This document shows, piece by piece, positions 14,777-22,392 of a stretch of 24,604 nt of DNA. Below the pieces are notes generated by a model, which was not told where the DNA came from, made no database searches, and was given only the letters and a program-made list of their open reading frames with translations. Every line of letters starts with the position of its first letter. The first letter of the stretch is position 1. Both the position numbers and the translations under genes were made by a program. The stretch is from CAYOBW01 sp964402115 (GTDB lineage Bacteria > Verrucomicrobiota > Kiritimatiellia > UBA8416 > CAYOBW01): positions 1-24,604 of the forward strand of contig CAYOBW010000089.1 in NCBI GenBank assembly GCA_964402115.1. Direction: 5' to 3'.

Positions 14777-16323
14777 GCGGAAGCGTGACGGGCAGACAGG
14801 GTGGTTCGCGGGCTCGGACGACGCTGGCGCTGGCGGCGCTGCTGGCCGTTGGCGTGGGCGGGCGCATGTCTGCCGCCCCGCCGAACATCCTGCTGGTCTA
14901 CGCGGATGACCTCGGCTACGGCGACGTGGGCTGCAACGGCGCCACCGCGGTCGCGACGCCCCACGTGGACCGGCTGGCCCGCGAGGGCCTGCGGTTCACG
15001 GACGCCCACGCGGCGGCAGCCACCTGCACGCCCTCGCGGTACGCCCTGCTGACGGGCGAGTACGCGTGGCGCAAGAAGGGCACCGGCGTGCTGCCCGGGG
15101 ACGCCTCCCTGATCATCGACCCCGGCCGCACGACGCTGCCCTCCATGTTGCGCAAGGCCGGCTACCGGACCGGCGCCGTCGGCAAATGGCACCTGGGCCT
15201 CGGCAAGGCCGGCGAGCCGCTGGACTGGAACCAGCCCATACGTCCCGGCCCGCGGGAGATCGGCTTCGACTACAGCTTCATTATGGCGGCCACGGGGGAT
15301 CGCGTGCCGTGCGTCTACGTCGCAGACGGGAAAGTGGTCGGCCTGGACCCGGCCGACCCCATCCGCGTGAGCTATCAGCAGGCATTCGACGGCGAGCCGA
15401 CGGGGATCAAGAACCGCGCGGATCTGCGGCTGGACTGGAGCCATGGTCACAACATGGCGGTGGTCAACGGGATCGGGCGTATCGGCTTCATGCAGGGCGG
15501 CAAGGCCGCGCTGTGGAAGGACGAGGATATGGCCGACGTGTTCGTGCGCCAGGGCGTGCGGTTCCTGGAGGAGTCGCGCAAGGCCCCCTTCTTTCTCTAC
15601 TTTGGCACGCACGACATCCATGTGCCGCGGGTGCCCCATCCGCGCTTTGTCGGCAAGACGACGATGGGGGCGCGCGGCGATGCCATCGTGCAGTTCGATT
15701 GGTGTGTCGGCGAATTGCTGGCGACGCTGGACCGGTTGAACCTTGCGACGAATACGCTGGTGGTGTTCACGAGCGACAACGGGCCGGTGATCGACGACGG
15801 CTACCAGGACGGGGCGGTCGCCAAGCTTGGCGCGCACAAGCCCGCCGGACCGTGGCGCGGCGGCAAGTACAGTGCGTTCGAGGGCGGCACGCGGGTGCCG
15901 CTGGTCGTGCGCTGGCCGGGGCGGGTCAAGCCGGGCGTCTCCGGGGCGCTGGTCTGCCAGATGGACCTGTTGACCTCGCTGGCTGCCCTGGTGGGCCAGC
16001 CGCTGGCGACCGGGGATGGGCCGGATGGCCGGAACGTGCTGCCCGCCCTGCTCGGCGAGTCCGCCACGGGCCGCGAGGAGCTGGTGGAGCAGGGCAACGT
16101 GCTGGCGCTGCGCCAGGGCGCCTGGAAGTACATCGTGCCCGGCAAGGGGCCGCGGCGTTCGGCTTATACCGATACGGACCTGGCCAACGACCCCGGCGGC
16201 ATGCTGTTCGACCTGGCCGCCGATCCCGGCGAGACCCGGAATGTGGCGGCGACGGAGGCGGCGCGGGTGCGGGCCATGGCCGCGCGCCTGGAAGCGCTGG
16301 GCGCCGCCGGCGGCGGTCGCTAG
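14773..16323 (+). CDS. Exported arylsulfatase A-type sulfatase
   Basis: A 516-residue type I sulfatase that would hydrolyse sulfate esters, probably on sulfated polysaccharides or glycans. Residues 1-35 include a twin-Arg-containing N-region and a hydrophobic core ending in SAA, a signal peptide. The fold starts with PPNILLVYADDLGYGD (metal ligands). C85 in CTPSR is the residue converted to formylglycine, followed by the LLTG(E)Y helix; GKWHLG and FTSDNGP complete the active site. The maturation enzyme (FGE or anSME) is not in the window. GGGAGG at 14761-14766 supports the ATG at 14773. The gene is last in the rightward array; its connection to the methionine genes is positional only. The C-terminus with AADPGETRNVA is complete. 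Confidence 0.94.
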   Translation: MSGSVTGRQGGSRARTTLALAALLAVGVGGRMSAAPPNILLVYADDLGYGDVGCNGATAVATPHVDRLAREGLRFTDAHAAAATCTPSRYALLTGEYAWRKKGTGVLPGDASLIIDPGRTTLPSMLRKAGYRTGAVGKWHLGLGKAGEPLDWNQPIRPGPREIGFDYSFIMAATGDRVPCVYVADGKVVGLDPADPIRVSYQQAFDGEPTGIKNRADLRLDWSHGHNMAVVNGIGRIGFMQGGKAALWKDEDMADVFVRQGVRFLEESRKAPFFLYFGTHDIHVPRVPHPRFVGKTTMGARGDAIVQFDWCVGELLATLDRLNLATNTLVVFTSDNGPVIDDGYQDGAVAKLGAHKPAGPWRGGKYSAFEGGTRVPLVVRWPGRVKPGVSGALVCQMDLLTSLAALVGQPLATGDGPDGRNVLPALLGESATGREELVEQGNVLALRQGAWKYIVPGKGPRRSAYTDTDLANDPGGMLFDLAADPGETRNVAATEAARVRAMAARLEALGAAGGGR

Positions 16324-16448
16324 CGGGCCGCCCGTCGGCGCTGCCATCCCCTCCACCCTGCAACGGTTGCAAGCGCACCCGGGCGGCCCAAATCCGCGTG
16401 TCAGCACGGCTACATGCTGTGTTCTGCGTAAAACCCGCATGTTCGCAC

Positions 16449-16530
16449 GGCTCCGCGGAGCGTCGCCCTCCCCAAATAGAAGCAGGCCATGCTTGGTGTT
16501 CTCCCCGGGAGGGCGAGACGCCGTCGAGCC
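16449..16530. repeat. Imperfect 24-bp inverted repeat, 82 bp overall
   Basis: Arms at 16449-16472 and 16507-16530 are inverted copies with 19 of 24 positions matching; the inner ends CGCCCTCCC and GGGAGGGCG match perfectly. A small AAGCA/TGCTT stem lies in the centre (about 16481-16495). It is probably a dispersed palindromic repeat, unrelated in sequence to the element at 16624-16780. Confidence 0.5.
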
Positions 16531-16623
16531 GCAAGAGCACGAGACGGTATTGAGGCGCTGCATGTTTGCCGCGGCAGATCAAGGAACGGCTGGCGAACAC
16601 CTTGCACTCGCGGTGCTTTTCAT

Positions 16624-16780
16624 CTAGTGTGCTGTCAGGCAAATGCGATGACATAATGTGCAAAGGCTTGTCATTCCGAGCGTAGCGAGGAATCTCGGGC
16701 TCATCGAAAAGCCGAGATCCTTCGCTTCGCTCAGGATGACGAGGGAGTATTGCAGGTGTATTTGCATGACAGCACACTAG
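16624..16780. mobile_element. MITE-like element with nested hairpin
   Basis: The 157-bp segment is bounded by 21-bp terminal inverted repeats (16624-16644 and 16760-16780) with only one mismatch; the outer part is CTAGTGTGCTGTCA. A TA lies at the same place in both ends, consistent with a TA target duplication of the IS630/mariner type. Inside, 29-bp arms at 16670-16698 and 16712-16740 form a long hairpin with 24 of 29 positions matching. No transposase is encoded, so it would be moved in trans. The inner hairpin resembles the dispersed CATTC(C/T)GAG...GGATGAC palindromes seen in many bacterial genomes; the combination with TIRs suggests one element inserted into, or captured by, another. Confidence 0.75.
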
Positions 16781-16852
16781 CGTGACGCACGGCTGGTGGT
16801 TCTGGCCGGGGGGCCGGTGGTCAGGCTGACTGGCGCCGGGGAGTGGATACGC

Positions 16853-17854
16853 ATGAGCAAGCAAACCGTTGGGACGACGACGACATCCGTGGCAGACGCA
16901 GCTCACGCCGGTGGGTCGCCGGCGGACCTGGGCGTGGGCCTTCAGGTTTTGCTGGACTGCGTCTTGGATCCGGTGTTCATCGTCTCCACCGAGAATGCCG
17001 CGATTGTGTCCTGCAACGCGGCGTCCGTGCGCTGGCATCGCAGCGAGCCGGGTGCTCTCATCGGGCGGCGGTTCCAGGAACTCTTCGGCCCCGCCGAGGA
17101 CGTCGGGGAGGATCTGCTGGAGCGGGTGCGCGTGCAGGGGCACGTTTTCGTGGAGCAGACCTTTCGCCTGCACACGGACGATGTCGTGCGGGCCGATCTC
17201 GCGGCGTCCATGCTCAATAGCGCGTCGGGCTCCTTCATTGTCGTCTGCCTGCGCGATGCGGAGCCGCGGTTGCAGGCCTTGCGCTGCGAGGTGGAGGCGC
17301 GCACGAGCGCGGACCGCCTGGAGACGATTGCCGATGTCCTGCGGCGGCTGCGCGAGGAACAGGGCGAGCGGATGCCGACGCCCAAGGCGACCGACGACGC
17401 GGTCGCCAGGGCGGCTGGGCGCGTGCCGGCCGACCGGCGGCGCATCATGGTGGCGGACGACAACCACGCCATCCGGTACACCCTCGGGCTGCTGTTGCGG
17501 ACCGCTTGCCCGGGCGTGCAGGTGGACCTGGCCGCCGACGGGGAGGAGGCGGTTGCGCTCTTCAAACGGTATCACCCGGCCCTGCTGGTTCTCGATATCA
17601 TGATGCCGAAGCAGACGGGTGACGCGGCTTTCGTCGAGATAGAGGCGCATTGCACGGCGCAGGGCTGGGAGGAGCCGCGGGTGGTTTTCTGCACCGGCTA
17701 CGTCGCGCCGGGTTCGCTGGCCGCGCAGCTGGAGCACTCCGATCGGCACACCTGCCTGCTCAAGCCCGTGGCGCCGGATACGGTGGTGCAGGTCGTTCAG
17801 CGCTTCATGGCTGAGCTGCGCGGACTGGCGCCGGCGGGGGGGAGGCGCCTGTGA
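16853..17854 (+). CDS. PAS-receiver response regulator without output domain
   Basis: A 333-residue cytoplasmic protein. Residues 28-145 look like a PAS sensor domain (DCVLDPVFIVSTENAAIVSCN), 150-170 a short helical linker, and 197-325 a receiver with acidic pair D202-D203 (VADDN), phospho-acceptor D248 (VLDIMMP) and the lysine in CLLKP. No histidine kinase, DNA-binding or enzymatic domain follows, so it probably signals by binding a partner or works as a phosphate sink. ATG 16853 is chosen for GGGGAG nine bases upstream; an earlier GTG at 16796 lacks a ribosome site and lies against the mobile element. Its TGA overlaps the next GTG start (GTGA). The unlinked hybrid kinase at 5353-6879 is a possible partner. 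Confidence 0.85.
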   Translation: MSKQTVGTTTTSVADAAHAGGSPADLGVGLQVLLDCVLDPVFIVSTENAAIVSCNAASVRWHRSEPGALIGRRFQELFGPAEDVGEDLLERVRVQGHVFVEQTFRLHTDDVVRADLAASMLNSASGSFIVVCLRDAEPRLQALRCEVEARTSADRLETIADVLRRLREEQGERMPTPKATDDAVARAAGRVPADRRRIMVADDNHAIRYTLGLLLRTACPGVQVDLAADGEEAVALFKRYHPALLVLDIMMPKQTGDAAFVEIEAHCTAQGWEEPRVVFCTGYVAPGSLAAQLEHSDRHTCLLKPVAPDTVVQVVQRFMAELRGLAPAGGRRL

Positions 17855-18510
17855 ACGTCGGGCTGTTGCGGTACAGCGCCGTAGCCCTTGCAGCGCTGGG
17901 TGGTCTGCTGGGTCTGGCGCTCGCGCCGGCGCCCCAGCCCGCGGCGCCGGTGGCAGCCGGCGTGCCGGCGCCCTGGCGGAACGCCGCGGCGACGGGCATC
18001 ACGCTGGTCAGGCCGTTCGGTGCGAGCCTGTCAGGCGCCCTCGCGGAGGGTGTGGACCCGGACACGGTGGACCCCATCGCGTTGCACCGGCGGCGGTCGT
18101 TTGGCGAGGCGTCGACGCCGGTGTTGTTGCTGCCGGCCGATGGCACCGGCGTCAGTGGCGTGCGCAAGGGGCGCGGGCGCGGGGCGCTGGGGATCGAGGA
18201 TGCCGATCTCGATCCGTGGGGCGGAGACCTGGGGGCCGATATCGGCGAGGGCGTGAGCTGGGGCTGGCTGGCCGACGAAGTGCGGAGTCTGGAAAAGGAT
18301 CGGGGCCAGCGGTTCAGCGACGTGCAGGGGCAGGACCTCTCGACCATGCAGGGCGCCGAGGCCAGCCGGTACTGGAATCTCGACCGCATCGAGTTGAATG
18401 CGCCGACACGCTACGACGCAACACCCCAGCAGCTGACGACGCCGGGTGCGAGCGGCCGGTCGGCTGGCCGCGCGGGCGTGCGGAGCGGCCGGGACTGGTG
18501 GCAGGAGTAG
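17851..18510 (+). CDS. Exported protein of unknown function
   Basis: A 219-residue protein I do not recognise. Residues 1-37 have a short basic start (LLRY), a long hydrophobic run, then an Ala/Pro-rich stretch, fitting a signal peptide or signal anchor. The rest is polar, Gly/Asp-rich and lacks cysteines or catalytic motifs; it contains a KGRGRGALG basic patch, an acidic EDADLDPWGGD segment and ends in DWWQE. Low-complexity stretches suggest much of it is unstructured. The GTG start at 17851 overlaps the stop of the PAS-receiver gene, with GGAGG at 17841-17845 five bases before it, so the pair is translationally coupled. It converges on purM with a 9-bp gap. Confidence 0.75.
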   Translation: MNVGLLRYSAVALAALGGLLGLALAPAPQPAAPVAAGVPAPWRNAAATGITLVRPFGASLSGALAEGVDPDTVDPIALHRRRSFGEASTPVLLLPADGTGVSGVRKGRGRGALGIEDADLDPWGGDLGADIGEGVSWGWLADEVRSLEKDRGQRFSDVQGQDLSTMQGAEASRYWNLDRIELNAPTRYDATPQQLTTPGASGRSAGRAGVRSGRDWWQE

Positions 18511-18519
18511 CCGCCTGCC
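18500..18519. terminator. Short hairpin between convergent genes
   Basis: GGCAGG at 18500-18505 pairs with CCTGCC at 18514-18519 with an 8-nt loop, spanning the stop of the exported orphan and the 9-bp gap before the purM stop. It would form in both transcripts. There is no T-run. Confidence 0.3.
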
Positions 18520-19572
18520 CTACACGACCAGGCAGTCGCGAGGCCCCGCCTCGATCATGCCGACGATCGCGGCGCGCGTGCCGCCCTGCTTCAGGACGCC
18601 CAGCGCCCTCGCGGCGTCCTTGGCTCGCACGATCGCGACGTACCCGATGCCCATGTTGAAGACGCGATACATCTCCTCCTCGGAAACCCCTCCGCGCTCC
18701 TGGATGAAACGGAAGAGCGGGGGGACGGTCCAGGCGGCCTTGCTGACGACCGCGAGCGTGTTCTCGGACAGCACGCGCGGGATGTTGTCGTAGAAGCCGC
18801 CGCCCGTGATGTGGGCCATGCCCCGCACGGTCACGCTCCGGCGCAGGCGCGTGATGGGGGCGAGGAAGCTCCCGTGAACGGCCAGCAGGGCGTCGGCCAC
18901 GGTTTTCGTCGTGCCGGGAAGCCGGTCTTTCACGGTCAGGCCGGCCTGCTCGAAGATGACCTTGCGAGCCAGCGAATAGCCGTTGGTCTGCAGGCCGGTC
19001 GACGGCAGCCCGATGATGACATCGCCCGGCCGGATGCTGGCGCCCGTCACCAGCTCGCGCCGTTCGACCACGCCGACGATGGTGCCGACCAGGTCGTATT
19101 CGCCCGGCGGGTAAAGGCCGGGCAGCTCCGCCGTTTCGCCGCCAAGCAGCGCGCAGCCGTTTGCGCGGCACGCCTTGCAGACGCCGCGCAGAATGGCGTT
19201 GATGAGCTTGCCGGTGAGCTGCGAGGCGCCCACGTAGTCCAGGAAGAAGAGCGGCCGCGCGCCCTGCACGAGGATGTCGTTGACGCAGTGGTTCACGAGA
19301 TCCTGGCCGACGGTGTCATGGCGGTTGGCCAGCGCGGCGACTTTGAGCTTCGTGCCGACGCCGTCGGCGCTGGCGACGAGAATGCGGCCCGCACCCGGCG
19401 CGGCGAACATGCCGCCGAAGGCGCCGATCTTGCTGAGCACGCCGCGCGTGGCGGTGGCCTCGATCATGCGCTTGGCGTTGGCCAGCCCCTTCATCTTCTC
19501 GTCGATATCCACACCGGCCTGCGCGTAGGCGGACGAAGATCGCACGTTAGGTCGGCTCTCGGTTCGTTTCAT
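18520..19572 (-). CDS. purM: Phosphoribosylformylglycinamidine cyclo-ligase (AIR synthetase)
   Basis: A 350-residue enzyme of the ATP-grasp-unrelated PurM fold, converting FGAM to aminoimidazole ribonucleotide in purine biosynthesis. Conserved blocks in order: YAQAGVDID near the start, ASADGVGTKLKVA, VNHCVNDILVQGA, FFLDYVG, LLGGETAELPG, TGLQTNGYSL, HITGGGFYDNIPRVL and EMYRVFNMGIG. The length matches E. coli PurM (345). ATG 19572 is preferred for length and an AGGGTGA-like site upstream; ATG 19596 would add eight residues and cannot be excluded. It stands alone on the minus strand between two rightward units, divergent from the HzsA-like genes, with no other pur gene nearby. Confidence 0.95.
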   Translation of the reverse strand: MKRTESRPNVRSSSAYAQAGVDIDEKMKGLANAKRMIEATATRGVLSKIGAFGGMFAAPGAGRILVASADGVGTKLKVAALANRHDTVGQDLVNHCVNDILVQGARPLFFLDYVGASQLTGKLINAILRGVCKACRANGCALLGGETAELPGLYPPGEYDLVGTIVGVVERRELVTGASIRPGDVIIGLPSTGLQTNGYSLARKVIFEQAGLTVKDRLPGTTKTVADALLAVHGSFLAPITRLRRSVTVRGMAHITGGGFYDNIPRVLSENTLAVVSKAAWTVPPLFRFIQERGGVSEEEMYRVFNMGIGYVAIVRAKDAARALGVLKQGGTRAAIVGMIEAGPRDCLVV

Positions 19573-19804
19573 TGATTTCACCCTGTGCTTCGGCATTGAC
19601 GGACACTTCCGCGGTACGTGCGGGGACTCCTGCGCGCCGGCCGCTGTACGCCACGAAACGCACCGAAACGTAGCGGATTGGCGTCGCGGCGGCTAGGAAA
19701 TTCACAAGGCCGCAGGTTTCGGTTGCATGGTGTGCGCGGTTGTGGCAGGAAGCTTGGGACGCTTGCCCCGGTTCCCGTGGACGGGGCGCGTGGGAGGCTG
19801 GAGT

Positions 19805-22378
19805 ATGCGAGCGAGCAAGCGCGGCGGATGGGCAACGGTACTGGCCGGGGTGCTGGGGGCAGCGGGGGTGACCGCCGGTGCGACGAATGCCTGGCTGGCG
19901 CCCGTGCCCCCCGCCGGCCCTTTTCCCGCGGGCGAGGCTGCCGTGCAGTGGGACTTGCTGCAGCGCGATCTCGGACAGCGCGCGCGGTTCGCCCCGCTGG
20001 CCCCCCAGACGTTCCGCCCCGAGGCGCTCATCCTGGCTGCGGATCGCGATCCGCTGGACATCACGCTGCGGCGCACCGGGTCGCTGCTGGCCGATCTGCG
20101 CCGCCAGCCTGCCGCGCGCGACCTGGCTGCCGCTGCGGTCGCGCTGGCGGCGCTGGAAGCCCGCGCGGCCGGCGTGGCGGTGACGAACACGGCCGCGCGC
20201 CGGACGCTGTTCGAGGAGACGTGCGTTGTCCGGCGACGGATCGCCTTCGCCAACCCGCTGCTGAGCTTCCGCGACATCGCCTTCGTCAAGCGCAACCAGC
20301 GCATCTACGGGCACATGTGCGACCAGTTCTACGGCGCGGCGCAGCAGCCGGGCGGCGGCCTCTTCGTGCTGGAGGACGCCTTCGGCCCCGCCCCGCGCCT
20401 CCGCGACGTGCTGGCTGACGCGGTCGTGGCCAACGGCCGGCTGAAGGGCCAGGCGCTGGGGGGCGGCCCGCGACGGGAGTGGAACGTCGGCTATGACGGC
20501 ATGGGTCACGTGCGTGGGGAGGCGACGGAGGGGGGCGCGTTCGTCACGCCGGACCTCTCCTTCGACGGCCGGACGCTGGCGTTTGCCTATACCGCCTGCA
20601 CGGGCGACGGCGCCCATCGGACGCAGGCTGACCCCACGCAGGGGGGGTGGCCGACGGGGCGCTGCTTCCACGTGTTCACCGTGGACGTGGATGGCCGCAA
20701 CCTGCGCATGCTCACCGATGGCGCCTGGAACGACTTCGATCCCTGCTTCCTGCCGAGCGGTCGCCTGGCCTTCATCACCGAGCGCCGCGGGGGCTACCTG
20801 CGCTGCGGGCGGGTGTGCCCGAACTACACGCTGTACGACATGGCCGCCGCTGGCGGCGATATCCGCTGCCTGTCGTTCCACGAGACCAACGAGTGGAACC
20901 CCAGCGTCACGCACGACGGGATGATCGTCTGGACGCGCTGGGACTACGTGGACCGGCACGGCTGCACGGCGCACCAGCCGTGGATCACCACGCCCGACGG
21001 GCGCGACCCGCGTTCGGTGCACGGCAACTTCGCGCTTCGCCACCAGCGGCCGGACATGGAGGTGGACGTGCGCGCGATACCCGGCTCGCACCGGTTTGTC
21101 GCCACCGGTGCGCCGCACCACGGCGTGTCGTTCGGTTCGCTGGTGGTCATCGATCCGCGCGTGGCCGACGATGACGCCATGGCGCCGCTGAAGCGGCTGA
21201 CGCCGGAGGTCGGCTTCCCCGAATCGCAGGGCGGCGCGCAGGCCTACGGCACCGCCTGGCCGCTCAGCGAGGATTACTACCTGTGCGCGTACGATCCCGA
21301 GGCGGCGGGGGGAGGGCGCCGGGCGCGGCAGCGCCAGCCGAACGGCTACGGGCTGTACCTGCTCGACAGCTTCGGCAACAAGGAGCTGCTCTACGCGGAT
21401 CCCGACATCGCTTGCGTCAGTCCGCTGCCGCTGCAGCCCCGGCCCACGCCGCCGGTCGTGCCCGACATGTCGGAGCGGGTGCCGGCGGACCAGCCGGCGA
21501 CGGCGACCGTGGCGATCGTGGATGTTTACCGGGCGCTCCTGCCGTGGCCGGCCGGTACGCAGATCAAGGCGCTGCGCATCTACCAGATCTACCCCGCGCT
21601 CTATGGCACGGCCCAGACGCCGCACGCCGTCGGCATCCAGATCCCCCAGGCGTCCGATTCGATCAACCTCGCCCGCTCCGTGCTGGGAACCGTGCCGGTC
21701 GAGGCTGACGGCAGCGCCCACTTCACGATTCCCGCCCGGCGCGAGGTTTACTTCCAGGCGCTCGACGAGCGGGGGCTGGCTGTCACCTCCATGCGCTCCT
21801 CAACCCATTTCCAGCCGGGCGAGCGGGTGATGTGCCAGGGGTGTCACGAGCCGAAGGGGGTGGCGCCGCAGCCCCGCGCGGCGTCCCAGCCGCTGGCGCT
21901 GCGGCGTCCGCCGTCGCCCATCGCGCCGGATGTGGACGGAACCTGCCCGTTCAGCTACCCGCGCCTCGTGCAGCCCGTCCTCGAGCGGAACTGCCTGGCA
22001 TGCCACCAGAAGAACCCGGACAAGGCGCCGCGGCTGGACGCGGAGGTCGTGCGCCACACCGGCCCAGGCATGTACGGGAACACGCGTTTCTACGCCTCCT
22101 ACGTCTCCCTGGCGCCGAAGTACGGGTTCTACGATTACGGGGGGCGCGGCTGGAACGATCCGAAGTTCTATCGCACGACGCCGGGCGCGTTCGGCGCCCG
22201 CGCCTCGCTGCTATTCGCGCTGCTCGAAAAGGGCCATCACGACGTGAAATTGCCGCCCGAGGACTGGCACCGGCTGATGGTGTGGCTCGACTCCGTGTCG
22301 CTGTTCTACGGGGTCTACGACCTGGCGGGCGCGGACCGGCAGCTGCGCGGCGAGATCGCCCGGGCCGTGCTCGAGTAG
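19805..22378 (+). CDS. HzsA-like exported di-heme c protein (beta-propeller plus cytochrome c), paralog 1
   Basis: An 857-residue secreted protein. Residues 1-29 form a signal peptide. Residues about 130-520 contain TolB-like beta-propeller repeats (FDPCFLPSGRLAFITE, NEWNPSVTHDGMIVW). Residues about 555-665 correspond to the HzsA middle domain (RSVLGTVPVEADGSAHF). Two c-type haem motifs follow, C677-QGC-H681 and C730-LAC-H734. This order matches the hydrazine synthase alpha subunit family, found widely in PVC bacteria that do not perform anammox; the activity of such homologues is unknown. No HzsB or HzsC gene is present. The ATG at 19805 is preferred over 19727 because GGGAGG lies seven bases before it and it directly begins the signal peptide. 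The paralog follows after 14 bp. Confidence 0.85.
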   Translation: MRASKRGGWATVLAGVLGAAGVTAGATNAWLAPVPPAGPFPAGEAAVQWDLLQRDLGQRARFAPLAPQTFRPEALILAADRDPLDITLRRTGSLLADLRRQPAARDLAAAAVALAALEARAAGVAVTNTAARRTLFEETCVVRRRIAFANPLLSFRDIAFVKRNQRIYGHMCDQFYGAAQQPGGGLFVLEDAFGPAPRLRDVLADAVVANGRLKGQALGGGPRREWNVGYDGMGHVRGEATEGGAFVTPDLSFDGRTLAFAYTACTGDGAHRTQADPTQGGWPTGRCFHVFTVDVDGRNLRMLTDGAWNDFDPCFLPSGRLAFITERRGGYLRCGRVCPNYTLYDMAAAGGDIRCLSFHETNEWNPSVTHDGMIVWTRWDYVDRHGCTAHQPWITTPDGRDPRSVHGNFALRHQRPDMEVDVRAIPGSHRFVATGAPHHGVSFGSLVVIDPRVADDDAMAPLKRLTPEVGFPESQGGAQAYGTAWPLSEDYYLCAYDPEAAGGGRRARQRQPNGYGLYLLDSFGNKELLYADPDIACVSPLPLQPRPTPPVVPDMSERVPADQPATATVAIVDVYRALLPWPAGTQIKALRIYQIYPALYGTAQTPHAVGIQIPQASDSINLARSVLGTVPVEADGSAHFTIPARREVYFQALDERGLAVTSMRSSTHFQPGERVMCQGCHEPKGVAPQPRAASQPLALRRPPSPIAPDVDGTCPFSYPRLVQPVLERNCLACHQKNPDKAPRLDAEVVRHTGPGMYGNTRFYASYVSLAPKYGFYDYGGRGWNDPKFYRTTPGAFGARASLLFALLEKGHHDVKLPPEDWHRLMVWLDSVSLFYGVYDLAGADRQLRGEIARAVLE

Positions 22379-22392
22379 AGGGAGGCTGACGC

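Larger units (their letters stand above)
16324..16852. other. 529-bp repeat-rich intergenic region
   Basis: No gene is supported. It holds the imperfect palindrome at 16449-16530, the MITE-like element at 16624-16780, and about 70 bp before the next gene that carries its ribosome site GGGGAG at 16838-16843. A small GCAC-TCGCG-GTGC stem followed by TTTT sits at about 16606-16622 and is only weakly terminator-like. Confidence 0.65.

Noticed and set aside
13189..16563. Very long minus-strand open frame opposite the MTHFR fusion and sulfatase genes
   Set aside because: It is antisense to two well-supported genes, has Arg/His/Gly/Pro-rich composition typical of shadow frames in GC-rich DNA, and shows no domain.
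16624..16780. CRISPR repeat or tRNA interpretation of the hairpin-rich segment
   Set aside because: There are no repeated spacer units and no tRNA cloverleaf or T-loop consensus; terminal inverted repeats explain the structure better.
15926..17749. Minus-strand open frame crossing the MITE-like element
   Set aside because: It is antisense to the sulfatase and PAS-receiver genes and runs through repeats, with no coherent protein features.
19547..21721. Long minus-strand open frame opposite the first HzsA-like gene
   Set aside because: It is a shadow of a gene with haem motifs and a signal peptide; its own translation has no domain features.
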